Below are positions 1 to 10,952 of a DNA stretch of 64,000 nt, piece after piece. The notes beneath the pieces were generated by a model. That model had not been told where the DNA came from. It ran no database searches and worked only from the letters and a program-made list of their open reading frames with translations. Every line of letters begins with the position of its first letter. Positions within the stretch are counted from its first letter, which is position 1. The translations under genes were made by a program, and so were the position numbers. The DNA is from Paramacrobiotus metropolitanus (Eukaryota > Tardigrada > Eutardigrada > Parachela > Macrobiotidae): positions 868,001 to 932,000 of the forward strand of contig NW_026570275.1 in assembly GCF_019649055.1 (NCBI RefSeq), read 5' to 3'.

Positions 1-956
1 GGTTTGAGCAAAGCCGACAGCTACGAACGGCTGCCGTTAGGTGACTGGACTCACCCGGGTAAAATCCAAATGAACCAGACGAACTGGTTTTTCAAACTTT
101 TGACCAGATCTGTCAAACATTAGCGCTACTCCGGTGTCCGGTCAGGGGGTCGGAGATGAAAATACGGGTTTCGCTTGGACAAAATCCCGGAAAACGGATG
201 GCTTCCTGACTCATTTCGGTTTTTCACTCCTCCTCACAAAACTATGCGGCAAGCACTCGCAGTTTACTTAAAGCATCTAGCAGTCTTTTGCTGGGATCAC
301 ACCACCACGGAATCTGGCTAAGATTTGAATGCCGAATAAATTGCGAATCCGTCACGAGCATGCGGTATACAGGGTCCGACCGCATTTGATCACTTGACAA
401 TCGCATTTCGAACTGAAATATCGGATAATGGTAGTTGTGAGCGGAAGTGCCCAGCTGGTCTTTCCTTGTACGTGGATTGTTTGGGCGAAATTTGTTGGTA
501 AGTGCGGGAGAAAGTAAGATAGTGTTAACGTGTCAATCACGTGTCTAGTTTTCTTTCAACATTTATATCTAATAGTACAGTCTTTTACTTGAAACGCTTA
601 TTTTACCTGCCTTGTGAAGCAATTCTCTGTTCTTTTGTCCGACATTTTACCAAATAAACAAGCTCATTGTTTCAAAATTATATAGCTAATGTTGTGTATG
701 CTTCACAGCGGCTTAATCCACATCAGTAACGGAAAACGGTTTGCTTCCATTCGTTTTGTTTAACTAATCATTGCTACGCGGTTAACTGCAGAATTAATTT
801 ACGTAGTATTTATTAACGTTATTCCGTCCGACAACACCTGGATTTTGCAAATCATCGGAACAACAAACACAGAAGCACTGAATGGCCAGAGGCAATTGCG
901 GTGAACCGCAAAGTTAGCCATCCACCATACATCAGTATAAAATAATTTACCTAAAT
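1..956. other. No gene recognised
   Basis: I see no convincing coding frame, RNA gene or named repeat here. Short frames are AT-rich and carry no motif I know. Confidence 0.55.
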
Positions 957-1290
957 ATGGTAGAGCGGAAGATTCCTTTATATTCTATGGTTGTGCAGTC
1001 ACTTGCTGCACGGATACCTCGGGTATTCCGTACAGCAAGTCCAACGTCCTTTTTATCTTACATCGAAACCCACTATGCACAGTGGGAGAAATGCATAACA
1101 GAGGATTATGCCTTCAGACCTTTTTCTAAGTTCTTACGCTTTCGCATTAGCGTACTTGTTCATATTTCCGGATCCCACTAACGCTATAAAATTCAACGAT
1201 ATTACGGGAACCAAATAATTTTTAATATCAACCTAATATCCGAGGAAGCAGAAGCAAACACGGAGCATACCCGACAGAGATCAACTAGTC
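957..1290 (+). pseudogene. Decayed copy 1 of an unknown multi-copy protein family
   Basis: The frame contains the core LAARIPRVFRTAS at about 1000-1040. The same core occurs as LAAWKPRVFRAAE near 36.02 kb and LAARIPRVFRAAE near 58.78 and 59.65 kb. Resemblance to the 36-kb copy continues past the core: a W-x-x-C-I step, then FSKF, then (in another frame, after about 1180) an NDITGT stretch matching NDVTGT and LISEEAEANTEH matching LISDDEAQRHEG. This shows a shared protein-coding ancestor with at least one frame change here. The DNA under the core also folds into a long hairpin (1001-1046). I do not recognise the family; an element-borne or virus-derived protein is possible. Confidence 0.45.
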
Positions 1291-2162
1291 GTGCTCGGTC
1301 ATGACCACGACCAGCACCTTATCGTGCACGCAGACGGCACAGTTCTCCAGAAACTAAGGATATGTACCCGCCTTCCTAGCATCAAGCACGAAATAGGAAT
1401 GCAATAGCTTCCCCATAGCAGCGGTACAAAAATGCCAATGAGCGAGCTGCCAAAGCGCGGAAGTAATCCGAGGGGAGGAGCAAGGCTCCCATCCATTCTC
1501 ACCGTGCCGAGAAGCAGCGGGAAGAGCGGCAGACCGTGGGGAAAAATGGAAGCACAATAGGAACGAGTCTCTACATAGATCGTCGCAAGAACAAGAAGGT
1601 ATACGAGAGGAAGCAACAGTAGTATAGAGTACCAAGAGAAAATAGCAGTTGAATAATGTTGTGTGCGTGCAATATGATTTTTCCACCGCATCGCTTGCCA
1701 CTTGGCAATTGGCTGAATTTTTTTGTAATCATCAACGCATTTTTGCAGAAAGATTGGCCAGCGGAGTGGAATGAAGACTTGAATTGGTTAACTCTTTTTC
1801 TGATTATGTGCTTTGTTAATATTGCTGATGCGTATCTTATTCATGGTTGATTATTGTAGGGTTTTTCCTAAGTTAGTTTTTTTTTGAATGCTCTGTTTTT
1901 ATCTCTGGGATGCGATTATTTGTTAAAATTATAGATATGTGATGGTGACAAAGAATTTTAATAAAATTCTAAGTCTGTTAGGAAATTAAGGATGTCAGTA
2001 TCTCTAACCTCCAGTTATTTATAGCAATCAGTTGTTAAATATATTTGTTAAAAAAATAGCGAAAAATTCTTTAGGTAATAATATAAGAAACAGCATGTTT
2101 CAAGTCACACTGCAAAGTATCCTTCGTCTAGCCAATAAGCATGCCAGCGTAGATATACCGTT
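1291..2162. other. No gene recognised
   Basis: Two overlapping minus-strand frames of about 115-130 codons (1299-1701) have no motif I know and a composition typical of chance frames. The rest is AT-rich. Confidence 0.5.
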
Positions 2163-2531
2163 TTGACCCTTACCATTGACGCTCGTAATTCCACATCAGT
2201 GTCGCCTCGCAGATTCACAATGTCCCTGGGCTGTCGATGTATGAATGATACCGCAAACCTTTACGCCGAATTTCCTGGCCAGCTGCACAAGCTCGCGAAG
2301 CTGATTTCAAGTTCGATCAGAAATGTGGGACCGCAGATTTACGATCTGTATAAGCGTGCTTACCTTTATATGAAGGAGAACCCCAGTCAATTTCAGTTCC
2401 AAAGAAGTTTGTTCATGAAGGGTTGTGTTTATGGAACTGCTCGAGAAAGTCTATCCTATGATTTTTCCGCCAGTAAAACTTCCACGATGATTATTTGTTA
2501 CAATATTGGAATATCTGCAGGTCACCGGTAA
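2163..2531 (+). CDS. Hypothetical protein, 122 residues
   Basis: An open frame with a protein-like middle part (an LYAEFPGQLHKLAKL helix-like stretch, then YDLYKRAYLYMKE). There is no signal peptide, membrane segment or recognised motif. It begins without clear start context, could be one exon or a chance frame, and has no related copy in this window. Confidence 0.2.
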   Translation: MTLTIDARNSTSVSPRRFTMSLGCRCMNDTANLYAEFPGQLHKLAKLISSSIRNVGPQIYDLYKRAYLYMKENPSQFQFQRSLFMKGCVYGTARESLSYDFSASKTSTMIICYNIGISAGHR

Positions 2532-3939
2532 CAGACATCTGTGCATATCGCGAAAAGATGCGCAGGAACATCCCCGTTCAAGCAGTTTTAAAAGAAAGGA
2601 CTTTTGACGTATTCCAAACAGTTCTTCACGGCTAATCCTGTCGCTTCAGTCGTTAATAATAATTCTTGAAATCAGTACTCTCCCAATGATAGTGGGCTAA
2701 CTTGAAATGAATGTGCCAGACATGCGCTCTGGAAGTTGGAAAACAACATTTTACCTCAGCTGGATGTCAGCGATGTCGTAAAAGAAATACTGGGCGCCAC
2801 AAAAATGAGGCAGGCGTTAGATTCTTTGCCGCAATTCGTCATCCACAAGCGGCATCCCGAGACGTCGGCTATTATGCCTTTGTAGTTGAAGTGAAGATAG
2901 TTCCAGAAGAAAGTACGCACTTCGTACAGGGAAATGACCTCGTAAATCCTTCCTCGATTTGACATTTCATTATACTGGCACGGAGAGAAAACCTATGTTT
3001 TTCCCCCGGCAAGGCTTTCGCGCGCTTCCAACCGCGGGCGGAACTTCAAAGATCGACTAATTTCGGATTTCTTTTCCGAATCAAATGCGCATTCGTATCT
3101 ACTAGGAAAGTGCACTCGCTTTCGGCGGGCACTGTATGACCGAAGCGTAGGAGTAAATTTATAAATATTTTTTATCTACTTGGTATCAAAAATTTGTAGA
3201 ATGAATGTTACGATTTTAAAGTATATACTATGTACCGTGTCTGTAGAGTACAACCATGAGACCGGTGAGGTCTTCCAGGCAGATCAATATTCCGCTGTTC
3301 TCGGAGTATGGCAAAAGTTTTGAGTTGGATATTTTTGCCGGACATATTAAAAACATTGTGCAAAACTAAAGCCTACTTGGAGGACATGTACTCGTATTTA
3401 CGGTCTCAGTTACGATGAACGTCCTTCTGGGGCGGCGGATGCATGGTCTAACCGGCTATAGACGTGTTTCTGGACAATATTTAATGCAAATTCCAAATTT
3501 CTTTCTTTTCTTCAATTTTCAATTTTCTTGTTTGTTTGCTCGATCGCCATTCAAAAAATGGCGGTTACTTTTCCGGCGAAATACCAAAATATTTTCCAGA
3601 TGAAGTGGCTGTAGATGCGATTTTAGGATTAATTGCACGTTAAACTGCTGCGGCCCTCCATGAAATTGCACTACCTACGGTCAGATCAGGATGCAGCTTG
3701 GGCATGCCGGCAGAGCGCTGGTCAAACCAAGCAGCTATGAGCATATGACTATTTCCGGACTTCCAGACTTTGTGTCCCAGTTTCGTGGAGCGGTTACATT
3801 ATTCAGAAGCTAATGATTTTAGCAGCAAATAGTGCAAAGGCAGGAGGGTACCGTCGTATGGGTTACCGAAAAAACACTTTACGGTAGCCACAAGCCTCGA
3901 GTACAAATGGACACTGCGCCTTTTACCCTTTTAAGTAGG
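2532..3939. other. No gene recognised
   Basis: Overlapping short frames lie on both strands at about 2711-2965 (83 and 69 residues); neither has a known motif. Nothing else stands out. Confidence 0.5.
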
Positions 3940-4261
3940 GTGGCGGTGACCGATGGACAAACACAATGCAAACTGCAAAGTATGTGTTGTGCTAAGATAG
4001 GAATACAGAAATTAATGCTTACCTTGAATTATCAAAGAGATAAATATGTCATTCTTCTAAACGCCAGTAGGCAGCACAGAATTTTTATACGGCTACCGCA
4101 CCTCTGGACACCTTATATAGAGAGATGGTGACCAGCAGACACCGCATTTTACACGCGGCAATAGCATATACGACCAATAGCATTTCTGTTTTTTGATAGT
4201 ATTGGGCCCGTGCATGTGTCCGTTTCACAGTATGTGGTGACCGTAAAAAATATATGCATTA

Positions 4262-4571
4262 GATGGCGGTGGGTGACCGTGTATGTATGCAGTTTAATAG
4301 TAGGAATACCGCGCATATGTTCATCAGATGGCGGTGACCGACAGACACCACCGTTTGCACTCGCCTTGAGTATATACGGCCAGCGCGCATACGTGCATTT
4401 GACAGCGCAAAGACCGCGCATATGTGCATTGGATGGCGGTGACCGACAGACACCACCGTTTGCACTCGCCTTGAGTATATACGGCCAGCGCGCATACGTG
4501 CATTTGACAGTAAATACGCCGCGCACACGTGCAATAGATGGCGGTGACCGACAGACACCTCATTTTTCATG
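4262..4571 (+). repeat. 105-bp minisatellite, about three units
   Basis: GATGGCGGTGACCGACAGACACC recurs with starts near 4327, 4432 and 4537, a spacing of 105 bp. Units share the GCATATGTGCATT entry, the CACCGTTTGCACTCGCC middle and the GCGCATACGTGCATTTGACAG end. Two units are nearly identical, so the array is young. Weaker GGTGACC-x-CAGACACC echoes lie upstream to about 3945. The array produces long overlapping frames on both strands that I do not read as genes. Confidence 0.9.
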
Positions 4572-4870
4572 AATGCTGAACATAGAGGACCTTCGCTACG
4601 CTTCGGTCGACAACCAACAAGAGCATGCACACCGGGGTCCGGACGTATTGCTTCGTCCACTCTTTGGCTCTCGTCCAGAATTTCACTAAAGGTCTTCATG
4701 CGAACTGTGTTCATTTGTGTTAGACTAAGAAAATGCTTGGGACAAGCATGCCAGAAGCACACATGAAACTGGTAAAGAATGCCATTTATTCCATCCCATC
4801 CATCGACAGGATAATTTCGTATCATTTTTTCTCCTGGAGTTTGATTTGGTCCCTCCGGTTCTATATCGTC
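4569..4870 (-). mobile_element. Polinton-type DNA polymerase B fossil
   Basis: A minus-strand frame contains YPVDGWDGINGILYQFHVCF followed by WHACPK, then a KTFSEILDESQRV segment. This order matches the N-terminal part of Polinton/Maverick protein-primed DNA polymerase B (VDGY, then QFHGCFWHGCPKC, then a TF/T helix). Only this short block is recognisable, and other Polinton genes were not identified with confidence. The fossil is old and broken, and its end runs into the minisatellite. Another protein-primed polymerase element is possible. Confidence 0.55.
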
Positions 4871-5194
4871 TTATAAGTTTGGATCGGGCCAACTAGCCAA
4901 CAATTTTGCCATACGCAATATTTGTTGTGAACGCCGCTCTGTCCTTAACCACCAATTTACACTTTTACGACTTTCGACTAGTGTATGACATGCCAGCCGC
5001 CACTTGTGTTCGATAATTTTGTGGCGCAACGACATATTCAAGTTGCATCGGATTAAACCTTGTGCGGCTGTGGTGCACTGAAAATCAGTAATCTCGTCGA
5101 CTGTAGAGTTCAACAAGCTTTCGTTAGTTCTATAGAACGCGGATTTAAAATACAGAATGTCTCTAATCATACGAAACAGGAACAGAAGAAGCAA
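4871..5194 (-). other. Hypothetical minus frame, possibly part of the PolB fossil
   Basis: A 107-residue frame directly upstream (on the minus strand) of the PolB trace, rich in basic residues (KSVNWWLRTERRSQQILRM). Its position fits the polymerase region ahead of the VDGY motif, but I cannot match it firmly. Confidence 0.2.
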
Positions 5195-6159
5195 ACGCTG
5201 ATGAACTGGAGCAATAATATAAGGGACAACTGAACAGAATCGTGGCTGCTTCTAGTTTTCAAAATTGCGTGATCATGTCCTCACTGGCTTCCGGCATGCT
5301 TATCACGAAAGCTGTAGTTTTCCAACTGACGATCCAACCTTGAGATGACCGCGCGCGGTGCTTGAAACTCCTTCCCATCATTTTTACTATGGTACAATGC
5401 CCTTCGTAAAGAAATATATGCACTCGATAGATGTCTGAATCGGTGAATTACGATGATAGGAGGGCTTACGTACACTGCCTTATACTTTCTTCTCTAATCC
5501 ACAGGGAATAATGGCGCTGGTTCTTTGGTCTGTGACGGTCGGCGGCCGTCGACAGCACCAACTGAAAAATGTCTCGCTTGAGAAAGAATACAAAGCGGAA
5601 AATGCCCTGATGGAAAATGCCCTGACGGCAGGAGAAACGCTGTGCTGGCAAACTTGACGATTCAATCCGTAAAAACCGCCGCCGCCACGGCCGAGACGAC
5701 GATGAAAATATGGACGCCGTTGCATAATGGAGGCTTTCTGTAATACAGTGTTTAAATTGTCCTTTCTGTACCTTTTTGCGGCTATTAGCTGCCGCATCTC
5801 TTTACAAATACGCCGCATTATTTTAGTCGTGATATGGTCGTTTTTCTCGTTCAGAATTCTTTTTACAGGATTTGTAGTTTCAGCTTTTATTATTAGCCTT
5901 TTGGCAGTTTACATGCAGTGTTTAGTCAATTGAGAAAGTCTTCAGATTTTACATGCGATCACTTACCATTGATCCTCTCTAGTTGAGATCTTCTGACTTT
6001 GCAAAAAATCCGATAGAATAATATTGGAATTCCGATTAAAAACCGTAATTAAGCTGATTTTCGTAGAAACGCTGGAGATATTACAAGACATGCTAACTAA
6101 GTATCCGGCATGCTGACTGCAAGGCATGCTAACTACAACTGTACCAACTGGATGAAGTT
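5195..6159. other. No firm gene; weak frame at 5480-5818 minus
   Basis: A 112-residue minus frame (5480-5818) has a basic start and a GRGGGGFYGLN stretch. A small glycine-rich capsid-associated protein of the neighbouring Polinton fossil is conceivable but unproven. A GGCATGCTAACTA-like unit is repeated at about 6088-6140. Confidence 0.3.
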
Positions 6160-6501
6160 ATGCGCAGCTGTTTTCAATCTCTCTGCAATGTGCGCTTTAA
6201 CCACCATGACTACCCGTGCTGGCTGCAGGCGACACTACCGGTAAGCAGAGGTGGCACTGGCATAAAGCGAGCGGAGGAATTAGCACTCCCAGCCTTTTTG
6301 GCATCGATTCACTCCGCGTCCGATTTAGTGTCAAAGCTGCTTCCTGATCACCCATCCGTGGACGCTTCTGCCCCTATGGAACTGTGGAAAGCCAGCGCAC
6401 ACCTTACCGATCTCCCCGAGTCCAACTTTTGGAAATCGCAACGGACCTGGGACCTACCGCTGTGTAACGCGTCATTATCCACACTTCTTGAGGGTCTCTA
6501 G
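6160..6501 (+). mobile_element. Non-LTR retrotransposon fragment, reverse-transcriptase tail
   Basis: The frame carries RGGTGIKRAEELALPAF then LASIHSASDLVSKLLPDHP. The same arrangement (LGGLGIRSTERLxPSAFLASV) occurs at 39.15 and 46.25 kb, where it runs on to a zinc-finger and restriction-like endonuclease tail. It is the region just after the reverse-transcriptase core in a non-LTR element with a restriction-like endonuclease (R2/NeSL/Hero-type layout). No palm motif or endonuclease domain remains, so this is a short, diverged, truncated piece. The frame closes after LLEGL. Confidence 0.55.
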
Positions 6502-7393
6502 GCAGAGGAGGCTGTTCTTCTGCTTTAACTTGGACTGAATCCTCGGAAGAACTCTCTTCCTGCTGATTCGACCGCTGAGGTGGCATGTCGGACGATGCAT
6601 TGCAACGACAAGTCAATAAGTACCAACAGGAGAAATAATATCCAAAAGTAGAAAAGAACTCGCAGACCCAACTCAATTTCAGATTTGTGACTTCAGATAA
6701 CCGACAATGACTTTGCAGATACTAAATTCGACCGTTTGACGGCTCTAGGTGACCAGCTTCGCTCCAAGTGTGTTCGTGCGGGAGCAACGAACCCGACGTC
6801 ACTTGAAATCAGCCAACGGCGAATATGTGCATAAGCACAGGTACGTACACCGAGATTTTTGGGAATATTCCGACCATTTCAAAATTTAAAACACAAGATT
6901 TAATATTTCGAAACTTGAAATTTAAAACAAGTTTACACTATGCACACGGCCGCTCAATTATTTTAAATCGAATTAAACAGCGTACAGGATTTACTGTATT
7001 TTCTTAAATCGTACTGCATTTCCGGCCAGAAAAATCGGAGCTTTGCATACAAATAATCGTACGGCGAAATTGCACTGTGATATTCATGCAGAAGCCTGCG
7101 ATGCACAGATTCCACCAGAATTTTTCTCCACCGAAACGGAATTAAAACTTTGGGAATTCTTTAAAAATATCAGCCTTCTCTCCGTAGTGGCAAATAACAC
7201 TATTCACTTACAGGACCAAGGGCAAATGCCAGGCCGCATAAGAAGATTGTTCCAACGTGCAATCACCGTCCACGACAGCATCCCAAATCATAGTATCGCT
7301 GCATTCCGTTTGCCGGAATTTCCAAAACTCCTGTTTGTCCAGTGCATCGTCAACGATCATGCCCCGGGGTCAAAACTGTTCAATAGGGCAGGC
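6502..7393. other. No firm gene
   Basis: Frames of 130 codons (7043-7435 plus) and 90 codons (6404-6676 minus) show no known motif. The plus frame overlaps the probable downstream tail of the minus-strand pol fossil. Confidence 0.4.
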
Positions 7394-9079
7394 TCAAGCC
7401 GGGGCTGGGATCACCCTCTCACCAGGAATGCTTAAAGGTACAAGAAATGCATTCACCACTGGCGCTGGTACAATTTCTTTAGTATTACAAGTAACCGCCG
7501 ATACTATATCATTAGCCAGCGGCTCATGCAGATTGGTTTTCTTCGGGTGGGATATACTCGGAACCACCGTGTTTCGATCATTTGTAATCATTTGCTTTTG
7601 CTATCCACCGATGGATCTATTTTGCGCTTTTTGACATTGTATTCAGTGACATATCTGTCCACAGGTTTTACAACACGGCCTGAACGAGTTCGCAACAACG
7701 GAACTTTATCCATCTCCTTCTACAAATATTCGGCACATTCCGCGTCTAGCGGGGAGGATGCTGAGTCAGCAGATGGTATCACCGGCGGCGGAGCCGGCGC
7801 CTCGACAATCTTGTCTGGGCATTAATTTTCCACGCATGCCAGCAGCTTAGGAAGCTGCTCATCTGGTAATACCGCATCTATATCACGGAAATTGTAAGGT
7901 TTCAACCGACTGACGTGAACAGTGTCCGTTTTTACATAACCTTTCCTATTACTTTCGACCACATAACGTACAGGTCCAGATGGGCAAACTATTTCCCATC
8001 CTGCTGTCTAACGGCGCATCAACGAAGGGTTTTTGCCCACTTTTCTATGCAATACATATACAAGCACTTGACTCCGGCCTTATAGGTAATTTAAGAAATA
8101 TTTGCATCATAACGAATCTTATCTTTCAGTTTGTGTCGGAATTCCTCGGCATTGACCAGATCCAAAGCCTCACCCAAACCACGCTGCATCTGCTGGATGA
8201 AGACATGAGCCGGAACAATGAAGTCCTGCTCAAGAGGGAGCAAGCGGTTGACAGGTAATCTCATTTCCGTACCGTGCATCATAAAAAATGGGGTACGGCC
8301 CGTTCGTTCCATGACTTTACTGTTGAAAGCAGCGCAGAGTGCTAGGAGAAAATATCCCAGTCACTCTGCTGCTCAGTAACGTATTTTGCCAAAGCCTTTT
8401 TAATTTCACCCACTCTTTTCTCGACTAAACCATTTCCTTGCTGATGGCCCGACGCCTTGGGCGCATGAGCTACTCCGGCAAGAGCAAGAAGCTCTTTAAA
8501 CATCTCGGACATAAAGTCGCTACCACGATCTGACGTTATGTGAGCCGGCATGTTGAAAACTGCTAGAAAACGCTTATAAAAGAATAATGCCAGTGTGGCG
8601 GCATCATTTCGTTCCACAGCTTCCGCTACGACATATTTACACCCATTATTCACCGCAATGATTATATTTTTATTTCCAGATTCGGTCGTCGGAAGTGCCG
8701 GCGCGACATCGATAGCCCACACCAATCGCGGTGGAGCCGTCGGGTTCGATTGCAAGGCAACAGCCGGAGCTGTGACCGGTATTTTCTGGGCGAGACACGC
8801 CGCACAAGATGCACAGTAGTTCTTCACCGATTCAAAAATCCGCGGCCAATAGAAGTACTTATACATCCGTTTGTAAGTAGCCAACACTCCTAAATGAGCT
8901 GCCAGAGGCGAATCGTGATTATCCTGTAAAAACTGTGGACGCCAATGTACCGGAACGTACGTACAGTAGTAGATTTTATGATTTAATTCAAATTTGTAAT
9001 ACACCACTCCCTGCTTAAAAACGAACTTATTTAAACGAACGAACAACGAACTCCACATCTGCATGCTCTTTTTCCACAA
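7394..9079 (-). mobile_element. Ty3/gypsy-type pol fossil: integrase and tail
   Basis: Reading leftwards on the minus strand from 9079, a His-His-Cys-Cys zinc region (HxxxxAAHLG...CASCAAC) is followed by an integrase core with AIDVAPALP and SDRGSDFMSEMFKEL, then GRTPFFMMHGTEMRLPV (about 8250-8310), the usual end of gypsy integrases. Further left, to about 7640, a tail resembles the C-terminal region of such proteins (TVHVSRLKPYN, then RSGRVVKPVDRYV). The integrase would join element cDNA to host DNA in the nucleus. No LTR was found and the reverse transcriptase is absent. The element is old, truncated and carries several breaks. Confidence 0.8.
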
Positions 9080-9229
9080 ATGAAGTTTGTTATGAATTGC
9101 TGTGCAGCTTAACAGTTGCCGCGCATGCGCTAAACCAGCTGGTGATCGTACAACGCTGTTCTACTTCAGTGTGAGTGGGACAGTTTTGGCGGCCTGCGTG
9201 ATTCCCGCGCTATCTGTATATCATTCTTC

Positions 9230-10900
9230 CACGCCGTTCCAGGATAAGATGCTCAAATATGTACGATCCGAATTTCAGCAATTTGGATATCCCTGGTCGC
9301 TTGTTTGGCGACCGCTGGATTTTAGAAAAATTTTGCAACTTCCTTTGTATTTGCCAGCGTCCTTAAGATGTTCCAAGCGTTTACGGAAAAGGGCGATTTT
9401 ATGAGCTTATTGAAATCGAGTGGCGAAAAATGTTGAAGAGGCCGCCTTTCCGCTCTTTAGTAACAAAGGTAACTTAATCCCAAATTTAGCCTTTGTTTGA
9501 TGACGACAACTTTTGTGTGGTTTTTTTTGAACAGGAACCAAAATCAACATTTCGGTTTTTGACCCTAGTGGTTGATATCACTCGATTTCCGAGCCAAATT
9601 CTGCTGAATTTATCCGGACAATTTCAGGACAGTTTAGGAAGCTCCCCACGCTGCACAAGTTCTTTGCCGATCAGTTGCCGCTGGCAATCCCGAACAGATT
9701 CCATAATTTTACCTGACAATGTGATGCCCAGAATCTGATCCTAAGAACCAAGTGAATGTGTGTAAAGGAACTGGTTTGCCTTCACACACATTACCAGATA
9801 CTTTGTAAATACTGTTCCGAGAAGGTGATTTCATATACCGACGGCCGTCCACATGCTGTGCTTTTTTCCGCATTGCGCCCGACATAGTATTCAGTGCGTG
9901 AACGTTGTATTACAAACGAATATCCGTCTCGGCCTCATTCACTGTGGTCTGTACACTGGCTGCATGGATTCAGATATACCTTCAATTGAGTCAACCGAAT
10001 GCGCAGCAACAAAATACTATACTGCTGCAGCTCACGACAGCAAGGTAGTTCAGTTTGCGGTTTTCATGACCTGTTCGGATCTCAAAAACCGTCTAAAAGT
10101 CAGTTTCATACCTCATAAAATGTATGCTTGATTAATTTGAATCAAGCTCGGTTTGCGAAAAGTCTTGAAGACGCGTTAACTAGTGCGACTGAAGGACCGC
10201 CACCAATAGCGCCAACGACATTCTCGGATAATGCAAATGAAGATATTGAAGTGTTTTTAGGAGACTTTGAAGTAACGTCTAAGGCCCAGGGATGGACGAG
10301 GACGCAAATGCTTAAACGATTACCGCTTTATCTGAGAGAGGGAGCGTCAGCGTGGTGCAAAAGGGCAGAAGTGCCTGATGGTATTGAATGGAATGATCTG
10401 AAAACACTTTTGTTAAATCAGTTTCGACCACCGGGATATTTTGAACATCAGCTCACGGTAATAAACCAAAGAAAGTTTCAGGCTGATGAAAATTTGCCCA
10501 CATATTATAAAGAACTGCTTGGCGTTTTCGACATTTTGGACGAGTTAGGAAAGACTTTTACCCAGAAAGAGAAGGCAAACAAGTTAACCGAGAAATTGTC
10601 GGGATAACTGTGAAAAAGTGTTGCTTATTTAGAACCTCAAGATCCCCATGACTTTTATTTGAAAAGCAAGTAAAGCTGTGTAGTTGCTTAACAAAATAAA
10701 TTCAAAATCATTGCCAGTTTTACAACAGCCAGTTCCGGTCGATCTTTCGTTATACTGTATATGCATCGCGGGTTACGGCGATGCAGCATGCAACTGCAGG
10801 ATATATAAATACAGACACCTAACCGGCACTCAAAGTTCCATAACACGTATAACAACTGCTACACATTTCGTTGGATAATGTTATGGCATAAGCATCATGT
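9230..10900 (+). mobile_element. LTR-element gag fossil (family shared with 54-55.3 kb)
   Basis: The best part is a 159-residue frame (10128-10607). It resembles the retrotransposon gag/capsid domain, with F-x-G-DFEVTSKAQGWTRTQ, ASAWCKRAE, WNDLKTLLLNQFRPPGYFE and YYKELLGVFDIL. It is a distant relative of the gag at 10953-13094. Upstream blocks (9240-9420 and 9535-9740, for example INISVFDPSG) and a downstream VLQQPVPVDLS block (about 10720) match, in the same order, blocks at 54.03-54.16, 54.30-54.50 and 54.75 kb. The two loci are therefore copies of one family. Capsid protein would form particles around the element RNA. This copy is old and broken. Confidence 0.7.
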
Positions 10901-10952
10901 TTTTGACTACTATCGCCTGATCAGGTTTTCTTGAAAACTTGTGGCGATACGG

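Noticed and set aside
1299-1701. Minus-strand proteins of 115-130 residues
   Set aside because: Two overlapping frames of Cys/Leu/Ser-rich composition with no motif; most likely chance.
4149-4825. Overlapping long frames on both strands as genes
   Set aside because: They are created by the in-frame 105-bp minisatellite; only the part beyond about 4569 on the minus strand shows a family match.
10684-10878. Independent 64-residue gene
   Set aside because: Its start matches the VLQQP block of the gag fossil family, so it is element remnant.
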